Shown here in pieces: positions 46,802-55,570 of a stretch of 64,000 nt of DNA. Within the stretch, counting starts at the first letter, position 1, and each line of letters starts with the position of its first letter. Origin of the DNA: Bacillus sp. (in: firmicutes). Lineage in GTDB: Bacteria; Bacillota; Bacilli; Bacillales; Bacillaceae_J. A program made the position numbers and the translations under genes. The notes beneath the pieces are model-generated. The model was not told where the DNA came from and did not search any database. It worked only from the letters and a program-made list of their open reading frames with translations. Location of the stretch: NCBI GenBank assembly GCA_012842745.1, contig DUSF01000017.1, positions 1 to 64,000 of the forward strand, given 5' to 3'.

Positions 46802-47521
46802 TTATTCTCCTAAATCAACATTATGATAAACTTGTTGAACATCATCACAATCTTCCAAAGCATCAATCATTTTTTCAAATTGTGCCAAGGACTCTTCGGG
46901 AAGTACCACATCATTTTGTGCAAGCATTGTTAGTTCAGCTACAGTAAATTCATTTATGCCCGCATTTCTGAATGCTTCTTGAACGGCATGGAACTGTTCA
47001 GGCTCTGCATAAATGATAACCGCTTCATCTTCTTCGATAATGTCACGGACATCAATATCCGCTTCCATTAAAATTTCAAGTGCTTCTTCCGCTGTCTTGC
47101 CTTCAAGACCGATTACAGCTGTTTTATCAAACATATAGGCTACAGACCCACTCACACCCATGTTACCACCATTTTTACCGAATGCCGCACGTACTTCTGA
47201 TGCCGTGCGATTCACGTTATTTGTCAATGCATCAACAATTACCATTGAGCCATTCGGTCCAAAGCCTTCATAACGAAGCTCAGCATAGTTTTCGTCAGAG
47301 CCTCCTTTTGCTTTTTCAATCGCGCGGTCAATAATATGCTTTGGCACATTGTAGGTTTTTGCCCGTTCAAGAACAAACTTTAAAGCCTGGTTTGATTCTG
47401 GATCAGGCTCACCCTGTTTTGCAGCTACATAAATTTCCACTCCAAATTTAGCATAAATACGACTAGTGTTGGCATCCTTAGATGCTTTCTTATCTTTAAT
47501 ATTGTTCCATTTACGCCCCAT
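46802..47521 (-). CDS. yeeN: YebC/PmpR-family protein YeeN
   Basis: A 239-residue TACO1/YebC-family protein. The N-terminus [20 protein letters not shown] and [22 protein letters not shown], and [20 protein letters not shown] match B. subtilis YeeN rather than the paralogue YrbC, which begins MAGHSKW. The family was long viewed as transcription regulators; more recent work assigns YebC proteins a role in translation of difficult (proline-rich) sequences. It is monocistronic. Confidence 0.88.
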   Translation of the reverse strand: MGRKWNNIKDKKASKDANTSRIYAKFGVEIYVAAKQGEPDPESNQALKFVLERAKTYNVPKHIIDRAIEKAKGGSDENYAELRYEGFGPNGSMVIVDALTNNVNRTASEVRAAFGKNGGNMGVSGSVAYMFDKTAVIGLEGKTAEEALEILMEADIDVRDIIEEDEAVIIYAEPEQFHAVQEAFRNAGINEFTVAELTMLAQNDVVLPEESLAQFEKMIDALEDCDDVQQVYHNVDLGE

Positions 47522-47594
47522 CTTGTTCCACTCTCTTTCAACATCGTTTAACTCTATTATTATACACGTAAAATTATAGATTTAAAAATAAAAA

Positions 47595-47625
47595 TGAACC
47601 AGCAATAATTAGCATCGCTGGTTCA
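47595..47625 (-). terminator. Terminator of the CoA-transferase gene
   Basis: Perfect nine-bp stem TGAACCAGC/GCTGGTTCA just after the stop; the minus-strand product ends in TTTTTATTTTT. Confidence 0.85.
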
Positions 47626-47634
47626 TCGAATCCA

Positions 47635-49161
47635 TCACTTTGTTTCTTCCACTTTTTCTTCAACTTCTGGTTGCATCGTTCCATATTTCCGTAAATTATC
47701 GTGCCAAGATAATGCCTTTTCGATGACATGCGGTGTTTGTCCACCTCTAGTCAATGCCTCAGTAAAATAATCCCAAAGCTGGCTACGGTACATTGGATGC
47801 ACGCAATTATTAATAATTCTTTCAGCGCGCTCTCTTGGTGCTAAACCACGAAGATCCGCATAACCTTGTTCTGTAACAACAACATCAACATCATGCTCTG
47901 TATGGTCAATATGGGAAGCAAAAGGAACGATACTCGAAATCTTTCCACCTTTTGCAATTGATTTTGTTACAAAGATACCTAAACGTGCATTTCTTGCAAA
48001 GTCACCTGAACCACCAAGACCATTCATCATATGTGTACCCATTACATGGGTAGAGTTAACGTTCCCATAGATATCAAATTCTAGGGCTGCATTTATCGAA
48101 ATTAAGCCGAGACGGCGGATGATTTCTGGGTTATTCGACATTTCTTGCGGACGCAATAAAATACGATCACGATATTTATCAAAGTTTGAATACACATCTT
48201 TCATTTTCTCTTCCGATAAAGTGATCGCACAAGTAGAAGCAAATGTAACCTTACCTGCATCCATTAAATCGAAAACAGCATCCTGTAATACTTCTGAATA
48301 TAATTGTAAATTTTCAAATTCTGAATCTAATAGTCCAGCTAGTACTGCATTCGCAACAGAACCTACACCCGATTGCAATGTCGGAAGCTGTTCTGGCAAT
48401 TTGCCTGCGACAATTTCCTTCCGTAAAAAGTCAAATAAATGATTGGCCATAACGTTTGTTTCTTCGTCAGGTGGGACGATAGCTGATGGTGTATCTGGTA
48501 AATTAGTAAATACAATCCCTTTAACCTTATCAGCATCATACGGTATTCCAACTGTACCCATTCGATCAGATGGTTTTGTTAATGAATGCGGCTGTCTTTT
48601 TCCTTGTTCGCCTGGATCATAAAAATCATGCAACCCTACCATGCTTAATGGATGTGCAATATTTAATTCAATAATGATATTTTTAGCATGATTGGAAAAT
48701 ACTTGGGAGTTTCCTCCAGATGTAGTAGGGATAATCATGCCATCTTCGGTGATAAGACAAGCTTCAACAATTGCATAATCAATTGGATCAATTGCCTTAT
48801 TGCGAACTAACTCAGCAACATGTGAAAGATGAATATCAGTATATAGTACGTCACCATTATTAATTCCTTTTCTCATTGTACTGTCAGATTGATATGGAAG
48901 ACGTTTTCTAATGATGCCTTTTTCAGTAAATAGCTTATCAATACCTGAGCCGATGGAAGCACCAGTATATAAGTTTACTTTAAAAGATTCTGTATCGGCA
49001 CGTTTTACTAAAGCTAACGGAACTGCCTTTGCGTCACCAGCTGAAGTAAAACCACTGATTCCTAATGTCATTCCATCCTGAATCCATGATGCAGCTTCTT
49101 CTGCTGTAACAACCCTATCCTTTAGTCGCGGATCTCGAATTCTGTCCATATGTCTCTCCAT
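47635..49161 (-). CDS. Acetyl-CoA hydrolase / succinyl-CoA:acetate CoA-transferase family
   Basis: A 508-residue class I CoA-transferase of the Cat1/AarC type. Landmarks are LGISGFTSAGDAKAVP, IPTTSGGNSQVFS, QSGVGSVANAVLAGL, LYSEVLQDAV with the expected catalytic Glu, GLGGSGDFARNA and VVVTEQGYADLRGL. It either moves CoA between succinate and acetate or hydrolyses acetyl-CoA; sequence alone does not decide. It could recycle acetate in a TCA cycle lacking or bypassing succinyl-CoA synthetase. The first ATG follows AGGTGGGG. Confidence 0.88.
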   Translation of the reverse strand: MERHMDRIRDPRLKDRVVTAEEAASWIQDGMTLGISGFTSAGDAKAVPLALVKRADTESFKVNLYTGASIGSGIDKLFTEKGIIRKRLPYQSDSTMRKGINNGDVLYTDIHLSHVAELVRNKAIDPIDYAIVEACLITEDGMIIPTTSGGNSQVFSNHAKNIIIELNIAHPLSMVGLHDFYDPGEQGKRQPHSLTKPSDRMGTVGIPYDADKVKGIVFTNLPDTPSAIVPPDEETNVMANHLFDFLRKEIVAGKLPEQLPTLQSGVGSVANAVLAGLLDSEFENLQLYSEVLQDAVFDLMDAGKVTFASTCAITLSEEKMKDVYSNFDKYRDRILLRPQEMSNNPEIIRRLGLISINAALEFDIYGNVNSTHVMGTHMMNGLGGSGDFARNARLGIFVTKSIAKGGKISSIVPFASHIDHTEHDVDVVVTEQGYADLRGLAPRERAERIINNCVHPMYRSQLWDYFTEALTRGGQTPHVIEKALSWHDNLRKYGTMQPEVEEKVEETK

Positions 49162-49284
49162 ACTTCTACCCCACCTTAAACGATTTTAAAGTAATTATAT
49201 ATGTAAAATCAGTAAAAATTTTCATTTCGCGACAAAAGACGGAATTTTCTAATAAGCCAGCTAATTTCTCTACCGAAACAGTAA

Positions 49285-49318
49285 AAAAGCATCCGCACTC
49301 TGTGTTGTGGATGCTTTT
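49285..49318 (-). terminator. Terminator of purC
   Basis: Ten-bp stem AAAAGCATCC/GGATGCTTTT, with the T run on both strands, after the purC stop. Confidence 0.85.
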
Positions 49319-49336
49319 ACTTACAGTATTTTTTTA

Positions 49337-50020
49337 TTATTCTTCAAGCATAAGTTGTTCCAATTTTAATGGTTCTATATATTCACCATTTTTGTAAGCA
49401 CGCATATTTCCACCTGAAATTTCATCAATTAAAACAATCTTTTTGTCTTTTAGTCTTCCAAATTCGAATTTAATATCATATAACTCAATATCTTTTTTTG
49501 CTAATTCTGCTTTGACAAGATCCGCAATTTTTCTTGTCAATTCTTTTAATTCTTTATACTCACTTAACGTTAAAATTCCAAGCATATGAAGCGCATCATC
49601 ACTAATCGGTGGGTCTTGACGCTCATCGTCCTTAATCGTAACTTCAACAAATCCATCGAGCGCTTGACCTTCTTCAGCGTACATTCCATAACGACGTAAA
49701 AAGCTACCTACAGCCCTGTAGCGACAAATGACTTCAAGTCCATTACCAAATACAGTCGCTGGTTTGACGGTCATTGTTGCATTTTCAATGTCAGCATCAA
49801 TATAATGGGTTGGAATGCCCGCTTCAGCTAATTTTTCAAAAAAGAATTTCGTTAATCTAAGCCCTGCTTTACCTGCCCCTTCGATTGTTAAACCGACAGT
49901 GTTCGCGCCTGGGTCGAAAACGCCATTTTCTCCTGTTACATCATCCTTGAACTGCAGCAAATAATTTCCGTCCCTAAGAGCATAAACATCCTTTGTCTTA
50001 CCAGTATAAATGAGTTCCAT
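49337..50020 (-). CDS. purC: SAICAR synthase, stand-alone copy
   Basis: Phosphoribosylaminoimidazole-succinocarboxamide synthase (EC 6.3.2.6), purine pathway. The 227-residue protein shows YTGKTKDVY near the N-terminus, GKAGLRLTKFFFEKL, VICRYRAVGSFLRRYGM, DDERQDPPIS and IVLIDEISGGNMRAYK. The ATG at 50020 follows GGAAGG; a 42-codon upstream extension is not family-like. It stands outside any pur cluster, between a drug exporter and a CoA-transferase, so it may be a second copy. No PurR box or purine riboswitch was seen. Confidence 0.88.
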   Translation of the reverse strand: MELIYTGKTKDVYALRDGNYLLQFKDDVTGENGVFDPGANTVGLTIEGAGKAGLRLTKFFFEKLAEAGIPTHYIDADIENATMTVKPATVFGNGLEVICRYRAVGSFLRRYGMYAEEGQALDGFVEVTIKDDERQDPPISDDALHMLGILTLSEYKELKELTRKIADLVKAELAKKDIELYDIKFEFGRLKDKKIVLIDEISGGNMRAYKNGEYIEPLKLEQLMLEE

Positions 50021-50084
50021 CGTAATGTTCCTTCCATTTTTAAATTCTTTAGTAATTCCATTATGCCTCGATTTTTGTAAAAAT

Positions 50085-50102
50085 GGAAGCAGGAGACGGT
50101 TC
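50085..50102 (+). repeat. GGAAGC palindrome, copy 4 (left arm only)
   Basis: GGAAGCAGGAGACGGTTC, the same core as the other three copies with one change, but without a matching right arm. Confidence 0.6.
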
Positions 50103-50159
50103 AATATTACTGAAAAAGTAGCCTTCATAATGCACATATATTTCAAGTATATGGCAATC

Positions 50160-50251
50160 GGACAATAAATGGCCTTGGGCGGACATTAAGTTACCCAAAC
50201 TCGACAATAAATGACTCTTATTGGACAATAAAAGTGATTCTAGGACAATAA
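50160..50251 (+). repeat. 21-bp-period array of GGACAATAA (5 units)
   Basis: Units at 50160 (GGACAATAA), 50181 (GGACATTAA), 50202 (CGACAATAA), 50223 and 50243 (GGACAATAA) are spaced 21, 21, 21 and 20 bp. The 12 bases between units vary. The array lies between the drug exporter's 3' end and purC; a three-unit array of the same word on the other strand is at 18888-18938. Confidence 0.85.
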
Positions 50252-50271
50252 GTTTGAAATGGCTCAATTTT

Positions 50272-51816
50272 TTAAGTGGTCTCGGACGGTTCAACTAATT
50301 TTTGTACAACCTTTTGAACGGTAGAATTGCGTATGCCCGGGTCTTCTGCTGGTGTTGCTCTTTGGATAAAGAATGCGAGAATGAGGGCAACAGCAGAAAT
50401 AAAAGTGGCAATTAAGAAAGCATAGTTAATTCCTTTCAGCATTGCTTCCATTTCAATTTGCTGCCTTATTTGAGCTATAGCTGCCGCTGATGGCTGACTA
50501 GCTGCGCCGGCATCGTACATCGCATCTGCCGCTAATTTCTTCGCAACAGATTCCATTCGATTAGACATAATCGTAATTAATAAGGCTGTGCCAATTGCCC
50601 CTGATACTTGGTTTAATGTATTATTCATCGCTGTCCCGTGCGGGTAAAAACGGGCTGGCAGTTGATTTAAGCCATTTGTTGCGACTGGCATCATCACCAT
50701 TGACATTCCAAATGCACGGACCGTATATAAAGTGATTAAATATGTATTTGTAGTTTCCAACGATAATTTGCTCAATTCATAAGTTGTGATTGTTAAAATA
50801 GCGAGCCCAACCACCGCTAATATACGTCCACCTACCTTATCAAATAAACGGCCTGTAACAGGAGACATAAGGGCGCTAATAAGTGCACCTGGAAGCAGCA
50901 TTAATCCAGCGTCCAATGGGGTAATCCCCTTAAGCGTTTGCATATAAATGGGTAGAAGCAGAATACCGGAAAACATCGCCATATTAACAATCATTGTAAT
51001 CGCCGATGCCAATGCATACATAGGGTATTTAAATACAAAAAAATTAAGCAATGGGCGTTCTTTCTTTACTTGGCTTGTTATAAAACAGACTAGAGAAATT
51101 ACACCAATGATTATCGATAAATAAACTTGCGGGCTATCCCAACCTTTATTTCCTGCAGAACTGAAGCCATACATCAACCCGCCAAAACCAACGCTTGATA
51201 ACAGTATTGATTCGAAATCTAAATGAATATTGACCTTTGCTTTTTTATCCCTAAGCAAGAAAAAGCCAATAATTAATACAGCGGCTGCAATTGGAGTAAC
51301 AAAATGAAAAAGCATTCTCCAGTCATAATGTTCAACAATCCAACCGGATAAAGTCGGCCCGATGGCCGGTGCAGCCATCAAAATTAAACCAAAAACGCCC
51401 ATCGCCGTCCCCCGTTTTTCGACTGGAAAACTAACTAACATCACATTCATTAATAACGGCATCATAATCGCCGAGCCCGATGCTTGAATCATCCGTCCTG
51501 TTAATAGGACTGGAAAAACATGGGCAACCCCAGCAAGGATTGTTCCTGCTGTAAATAATCCCATCGCCACTAAAAATAAATGGCGCACCGAATATTTTTC
51601 AATTAAAAACGCTGTAATTGGAATTAAAATTCCGTTAACTAACATAAAGCCTGTTGTGAGCCATTGTACAGTTGCTGTATTTATTTTTAAATCCTTCATA
51701 ATCGACGGTAAAGCAATATTTAATAACGTATTATTTAAAAAAGCAATAAAAGCACCAATCATTAAAACCGAAAGAATTCCATATGGTGCCTGTTCCTTTT
51801 TAATATCTTGATTCAC
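50272..51816 (-). CDS. DHA2-family MFS drug exporter (14 TM)
   Basis: A 514-residue proton-driven multidrug efflux protein of the EmrB/QacA type. Fourteen predicted helices; motif A-like GRLFDKVGGRILA, motif C IGPTLSGWIVEHYDWR (antiporter signature), and TVQWLTTGFMLVNGI in helix 2. The chosen start is a GTG seven bases after GGAGG; an ATG seven codons upstream overlaps that site. It follows a crotonase gene but is separated by a terminator. Substrates are unknown. Confidence 0.88.
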   Translation of the reverse strand: MNQDIKKEQAPYGILSVLMIGAFIAFLNNTLLNIALPSIMKDLKINTATVQWLTTGFMLVNGILIPITAFLIEKYSVRHLFLVAMGLFTAGTILAGVAHVFPVLLTGRMIQASGSAIMMPLLMNVMLVSFPVEKRGTAMGVFGLILMAAPAIGPTLSGWIVEHYDWRMLFHFVTPIAAAVLIIGFFLLRDKKAKVNIHLDFESILLSSVGFGGLMYGFSSAGNKGWDSPQVYLSIIIGVISLVCFITSQVKKERPLLNFFVFKYPMYALASAITMIVNMAMFSGILLLPIYMQTLKGITPLDAGLMLLPGALISALMSPVTGRLFDKVGGRILAVVGLAILTITTYELSKLSLETTNTYLITLYTVRAFGMSMVMMPVATNGLNQLPARFYPHGTAMNNTLNQVSGAIGTALLITIMSNRMESVAKKLAADAMYDAGAASQPSAAAIAQIRQQIEMEAMLKGINYAFLIATFISAVALILAFFIQRATPAEDPGIRNSTVQKVVQKLVEPSETT

Positions 51817-51851
51817 CGCTGTTCCTCCTTTAGACACACTCTCTGAAGCAC

Positions 51852-51894
51852 AAAAAAACCGAAATATGACTTTTTATAGTCTTACTCCGGTTTT
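51852..51894 (-). terminator. Terminator between the crotonase and exporter genes
   Basis: Hairpin with AAAAAACCG on one side and CCGGTTTTT on the other around an ATGACT/AGTC inner stem, downstream of the crotonase-like gene on the minus strand. Confidence 0.65.
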
Positions 51895-51920
51895 TAATTC
51901 TATACGATTATTCTTATTTT

Positions 51921-52688
51921 TTACTGATTCCAAACAGGTTTTCTTTTTTCCAAAAAGGCGCAAATTCCTTCTTGTGCGTCAGGATGTTTAGTGTTCAAAG
52001 AAATGACCTGTGTAGCATATTGCAGCGCTTGGAAATCTTCCATGTTAATTTGTTGATAAAACTGGCGCTTCCCTAATTCAATGATGTTTAGGCTTTGTTT
52101 TGTAATATCTTTTGCTAATTTTTCGGTTTCTTCGTCCAACAGCTCAACAGGTACAACTTTGTTTACCAACCCATGCTGCAATGCCTCTTCTGCTGACATG
52201 AAGTTACCAGTAAACAACAGCTCCGCTGCCTTTTTCCGACCAATATTGCGGCTTAAAAATACGGCTGGTGTGCTGCAAAATAAACCGCTATTTATGCCCG
52301 GTGTTGCGAACTTGGCCTCTACACTCGCTACCGCTAAGTCACTTGCTGCCACTAATTGGCAACCCGCTGCAACAGCTGCACTCCGTACCTTTGAAATGAC
52401 AATCTGTGGCATTTCTCTAATCGTGCGCATTACATTCAGACACGCTTGAAATAGCGCTAATACTTCAGTTTCTGTCTTTGATTGAATTTCCTTTAGGCTG
52501 TGGCCAGCAGAAAACACTCGATCCGACCCCTCAATCACAACGACTTTTGTTTCCCTTTTTGTGGCTATTTCTTTTAATAAAGTATCAAGTTCATCAATAA
52601 GCTGCATCGTTAACGTGTTAAACTCTTTAAGATTTTCTAACGTAACATATGCAATTCCTTCTGTTTGTCTGAATGATAGTAATTCCAT
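51921..52688 (-). CDS. Enoyl-CoA hydratase/isomerase-like protein (ECHDC3 type)
   Basis: A 255-residue crotonase-fold protein. The oxyanion-hole strands are recognisable (FSAGHSLKEI; AAVAAGCQLVAASDLAVA), but both general acid-base glutamates of enoyl-CoA hydratase are replaced: G-C-E is GCQ and P-E is PG (ATPGINSGLFCSTPAVFL). The GLFCSTP motif is typical of the ECHDC3 subgroup, whose reaction is not established. It may bind an acyl-CoA without hydrating it. Stand-alone gene followed by a terminator. Confidence 0.8.
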   Translation of the reverse strand: MELLSFRQTEGIAYVTLENLKEFNTLTMQLIDELDTLLKEIATKRETKVVVIEGSDRVFSAGHSLKEIQSKTETEVLALFQACLNVMRTIREMPQIVISKVRSAAVAAGCQLVAASDLAVASVEAKFATPGINSGLFCSTPAVFLSRNIGRKKAAELLFTGNFMSAEEALQHGLVNKVVPVELLDEETEKLAKDITKQSLNIIELGKRQFYQQINMEDFQALQYATQVISLNTKHPDAQEGICAFLEKRKPVWNQ

Positions 52689-52784
52689 GCTCCTCTCCCA
52701 CTCCTCTTTTTTTGAACTTCACTTTCAAATTCATGCTGTCTATTTTTTAGTTTGAGTGTTCAGACAATTTTAGTCAACAAAAAA

Positions 52785-54599
52785 TTATAATAATGCCATA
52801 AATTCCTCACCAGTAATCGTTTCCTTTTCAAACAGATATTCAGCCAATTCATGTAGCTTCTCTTTATTTTCCTCTAAAATTTCAGTTGCCCGCTGATGGG
52901 CAATTTTAATAATTTTCAAGACTTCAGCATCAATTTTGGCGGAAGTTTCGGCTGATACTAATAATGTGGTATCTGTCCCTAAATAAGGATTATTGACAGT
53001 TTCCAGCGCCATCATATCAAACTCTTCACTCATTCCATACCTTGTCACCATATCGCGCGCAATTCTAGTTGCTTGCTGAATATCATTTGCCGCCCCGGAA
53101 GTAATCGTTTGAAAGACAATTTCTTCTGCAGCCCGGCCTCCCATGAAGGTTGTAATTTTATCCATTGCTTGCTCTTTTGTAAGCAATACTTGTTCCCTCT
53201 CTTCAATCTGCATTGTATAGCCTAAAGAGCCGGATGTTCGCGGGATGATGGTAATTTTATGTACTGGTGCAGAGTGATTCTGTTTGGCTGCAACTAAGGC
53301 ATGGCCAATCTCATGGTAAGCAATCGTTAATTTATCCTTCATCGGAATGACCGCATTTTTTCTTTGATAGCCTGCTATGACCACTTCGACAGACTCCTCA
53401 ATATCACTTTGAGAAACAAAATTACGGCCCAGTTTAACTGCACGGAGAGCACCTTCATTAATAATATTAGCTAAATCAGCTCCAGAAGCACCTGGCGTTG
53501 CTCTAGCAATTGCATTTAAATCAATATTATCCTCAAGCTTTACCTTATCAGCATGCACCTTTAAAATCGCTTCCCTACCTACCAAATCAGGCAATTCCAC
53601 AGGAATTCTGCGGTCAAATCGGCCTGGTCTTAAAAGTGCTTTATCAAGCGTTTCCGGCCGGTTCGTTGCCGCTAAAATAACAACTCCTTTACTAGCGTCA
53701 AACCCGTCCATTTCCGATAAAAGCTGGTTCAATGTTTGTTCCCGCTCATCATTGCTGCTAATGCCCATTGAATTACGACTCTTACCAATGGCATCAATTT
53801 CATCAATAAAAACAATACATGGCGCCTTTTCTTGAGCCTGCTTAAATAAATCCCTAACCCTTGCTGCCCCCATCCCAACAAACATTTCAACAAATTCAGA
53901 GCCTGAAATGGAGAAAAATGGTACCTTTGATTCCCCTGCCAACGCCTTAGCCAGCAATGTTTTCCCTGTTCCCGGAGGGCCAACTAACAGCACTCCTTTT
54001 GGAATCTTAGCGCCTATTTCTTTATATTTCGTGGGATTATGTAAGAAGTCAACAATTTCTTGCAAAGCTTCTTTTGCCTCATCTTGCCCCGCCACATCTG
54101 CAAAGGATTTTCCTGTTTCTGCTTTAACATATATTCGCGCATTACTTTTGCCGATGCTTAATGTTTGACCAGCGCCCCCGACTTTCCCCGCCATCTTGCG
54201 AATAAACATTTGGCTAATCCAAATAAATAACAATAATGGCAAAATCCAAGTTAAAATAAAATTGATAAATGATGAATCATCACGTTTAATTGTCGACGTA
54301 AAAGGAACCTTCGCATCATATAGACGATTTACTAATTCCGGGTCGTCCATGCGGCCCGTCACATATGCTCTTTCTTCGCCTTTTTTATTAGTAGCCATAT
54401 AGGAGATTTGATTTTCTGTAATCTTGACTTCTTTAACATTCCCCTTGTCAATTTCTGTTAAAAACGTTCCATAATCAACCTCAATAATTTTCTGTTCTAA
54501 TATTGTTGGGAAAATGACCGTATTCAAAACCAGCACAATACTCATAGCAATGAGGAAATAATATATCATTGGCTTCCCCGAATTCCGTTGTATTTTCAT
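52785..54599 (-). CDS. ftsH: FtsH-like membrane AAA+ zinc metalloprotease
   Basis: ATP-dependent protease of the cytoplasmic membrane. Two N-terminal membrane segments ([33 protein letters not shown]) flank a short external domain. AAA motifs: [45 protein letters not shown]. The zinc site is HEIGHALVA (usual FtsH is HEAGH) with a later GGRAAEE. It is 604 residues, shorter than B. subtilis FtsH (637) and without its C-terminal tail, and lies away from the usual hpt-coaX context, so it is probably a second, specialised FtsH. ATG at 54599; an upstream extension is unlikely. Confidence 0.85.
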   Translation of the reverse strand: MKIQRNSGKPMIYYFLIAMSIVLVLNTVIFPTILEQKIIEVDYGTFLTEIDKGNVKEVKITENQISYMATNKKGEERAYVTGRMDDPELVNRLYDAKVPFTSTIKRDDSSFINFILTWILPLLLFIWISQMFIRKMAGKVGGAGQTLSIGKSNARIYVKAETGKSFADVAGQDEAKEALQEIVDFLHNPTKYKEIGAKIPKGVLLVGPPGTGKTLLAKALAGESKVPFFSISGSEFVEMFVGMGAARVRDLFKQAQEKAPCIVFIDEIDAIGKSRNSMGISSNDEREQTLNQLLSEMDGFDASKGVVILAATNRPETLDKALLRPGRFDRRIPVELPDLVGREAILKVHADKVKLEDNIDLNAIARATPGASGADLANIINEGALRAVKLGRNFVSQSDIEESVEVVIAGYQRKNAVIPMKDKLTIAYHEIGHALVAAKQNHSAPVHKITIIPRTSGSLGYTMQIEEREQVLLTKEQAMDKITTFMGGRAAEEIVFQTITSGAANDIQQATRIARDMVTRYGMSEEFDMMALETVNNPYLGTDTTLLVSAETSAKIDAEVLKIIKIAHQRATEILEENKEKLHELAEYLFEKETITGEEFMALL

Positions 54600-54806
54600 T
54601 GTATATTTCCTCTCCCTTCCAGCCCTTTTCATAGTTACCCACATTCTACCACTTTAAATAGTATTATCCTTCTGAAAAAATTGTCGTTTGTGTGAAACAA
54701 TGACAAAAGTCGTAATGAAAAAATAAAAAAAGTGAAACTTATTTCATTTTTTAACGTAAATACTATAGAATGGTGTATAACAGGAAATTATGGAGGGATT
54801 TTTTTA

Positions 54807-55253
54807 ATGAAAAAACTATTAGCAGCGATCATTACGGCAACACTTATTTTTACACCGTTAGGAACTGTCATTTTTCAAGACCAGCCGACAACGGTTGATG
54901 CAAAAAAATACAGCTCAGGCAAGAAAGGGTTTAACCTCAATAAAAATCAACCAAATAACAACAATAACAACTCTTATTTCCAAAACAAAAAACCTGACTC
55001 ACCTAAAACAAATAAGTCTGCTGCTACACCAAATCAAACTAATAAAGGCGGCCTCATGAAGGGCTTAATGCTTGGAGGTTTGGCTGGTTTACTTTTCGGA
55101 AGTTTATTCGCCAATATGGGATTTTTGGGATCAATTCTAGGCTTGTTAATTAATGTCCTTGCGATTGTTGTCTTAATTGCAGTGATACGCGGTATTTTCA
55201 ACTACTTCAAAAATAAAAAGAAAAAAGAGGATATTAATCCATGGAGAGGCTAG
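54807..55253 (+). CDS. Exported/membrane protein, Tim44-like annotation group
   Basis: A 148-residue protein: signal segment (LLAAIITATLIFTPLGTVIF), an Asn/Ser/Lys-rich disordered linker (about 30-80), and a glycine-rich then hydrophobic C-terminal membrane region (GLMKGLMLGGLAGLLFGSLF; GLLINVLAIVVLIAVI). Similar Bacillus proteins are labelled preprotein translocase Tim44-like, a name with little experimental support. The ATG at 54807 has GGAGGG nine bases upstream. It overlaps the next gene by 13 bases and shares its transcript. Confidence 0.65.
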   Translation: MKKLLAAIITATLIFTPLGTVIFQDQPTTVDAKKYSSGKKGFNLNKNQPNNNNNNSYFQNKKPDSPKTNKSAATPNQTNKGGLMKGLMLGGLAGLLFGSLFANMGFLGSILGLLINVLAIVVLIAVIRGIFNYFKNKKKKEDINPWRG

Positions 55254-55528
55254 TCATTTCGGAGCAAGATATTATAAATGCAACATGCATTTATATTTCC
55301 CGTAAAAGGCAAGTAAAGCCTGAAGAGGTAGAAGTAGAATTGCAGTATGATGATGATTACGGCTTTTCTGCGGAAGTTTATGTTGATGGACGCCAGCAAA
55401 TCCTAACAGCTGGAAACTTAATTGAAGCTCTGCGCCTATGGCTTGAAGAATTTCTTAACAGCGATCCTTATGCCGGTATTCAGCTCGTGCTTGATGATGA
55501 TGAAGGAATTATTGCTGTTATTAATTGA
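55241..55528 (+). CDS. YxcD/DUF2653-like small protein
   Basis: A 95-residue acidic cytoplasmic protein: ISEQDIINATCIYISRKRQV, then YDDDYGFSAEVYVDGRQQIL and a terminal LVLDDDEGIIAVI. This matches my recollection of the YxcD (DUF2653) family, whose function is unknown. It overlaps the membrane-protein gene by 13 bases, so the two are translationally coupled, and a strong terminator follows. Confidence 0.65.
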   Translation: MERLVISEQDIINATCIYISRKRQVKPEEVEVELQYDDDYGFSAEVYVDGRQQILTAGNLIEALRLWLEEFLNSDPYAGIQLVLDDDEGIIAVIN

Positions 55529-55546
55529 TGGGCCAAAATCGTTAGA

Positions 55547-55570
55547 AAAAGCTGTCGGTTGACAGCTTTT
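55547..55570 (+). terminator. Terminator after the YxcD-like gene (bidirectional)
   Basis: Perfect ten-bp stem AAAAGCTGTC/GACAGCTTTT with a GGTT loop between convergent genes. Confidence 0.9.

Noticed and set aside
54732-54806. Upstream extension of the Tim44-like protein
   Set aside because: The family-like signal peptide and the GGAGGG site both point to the ATG at 54807.
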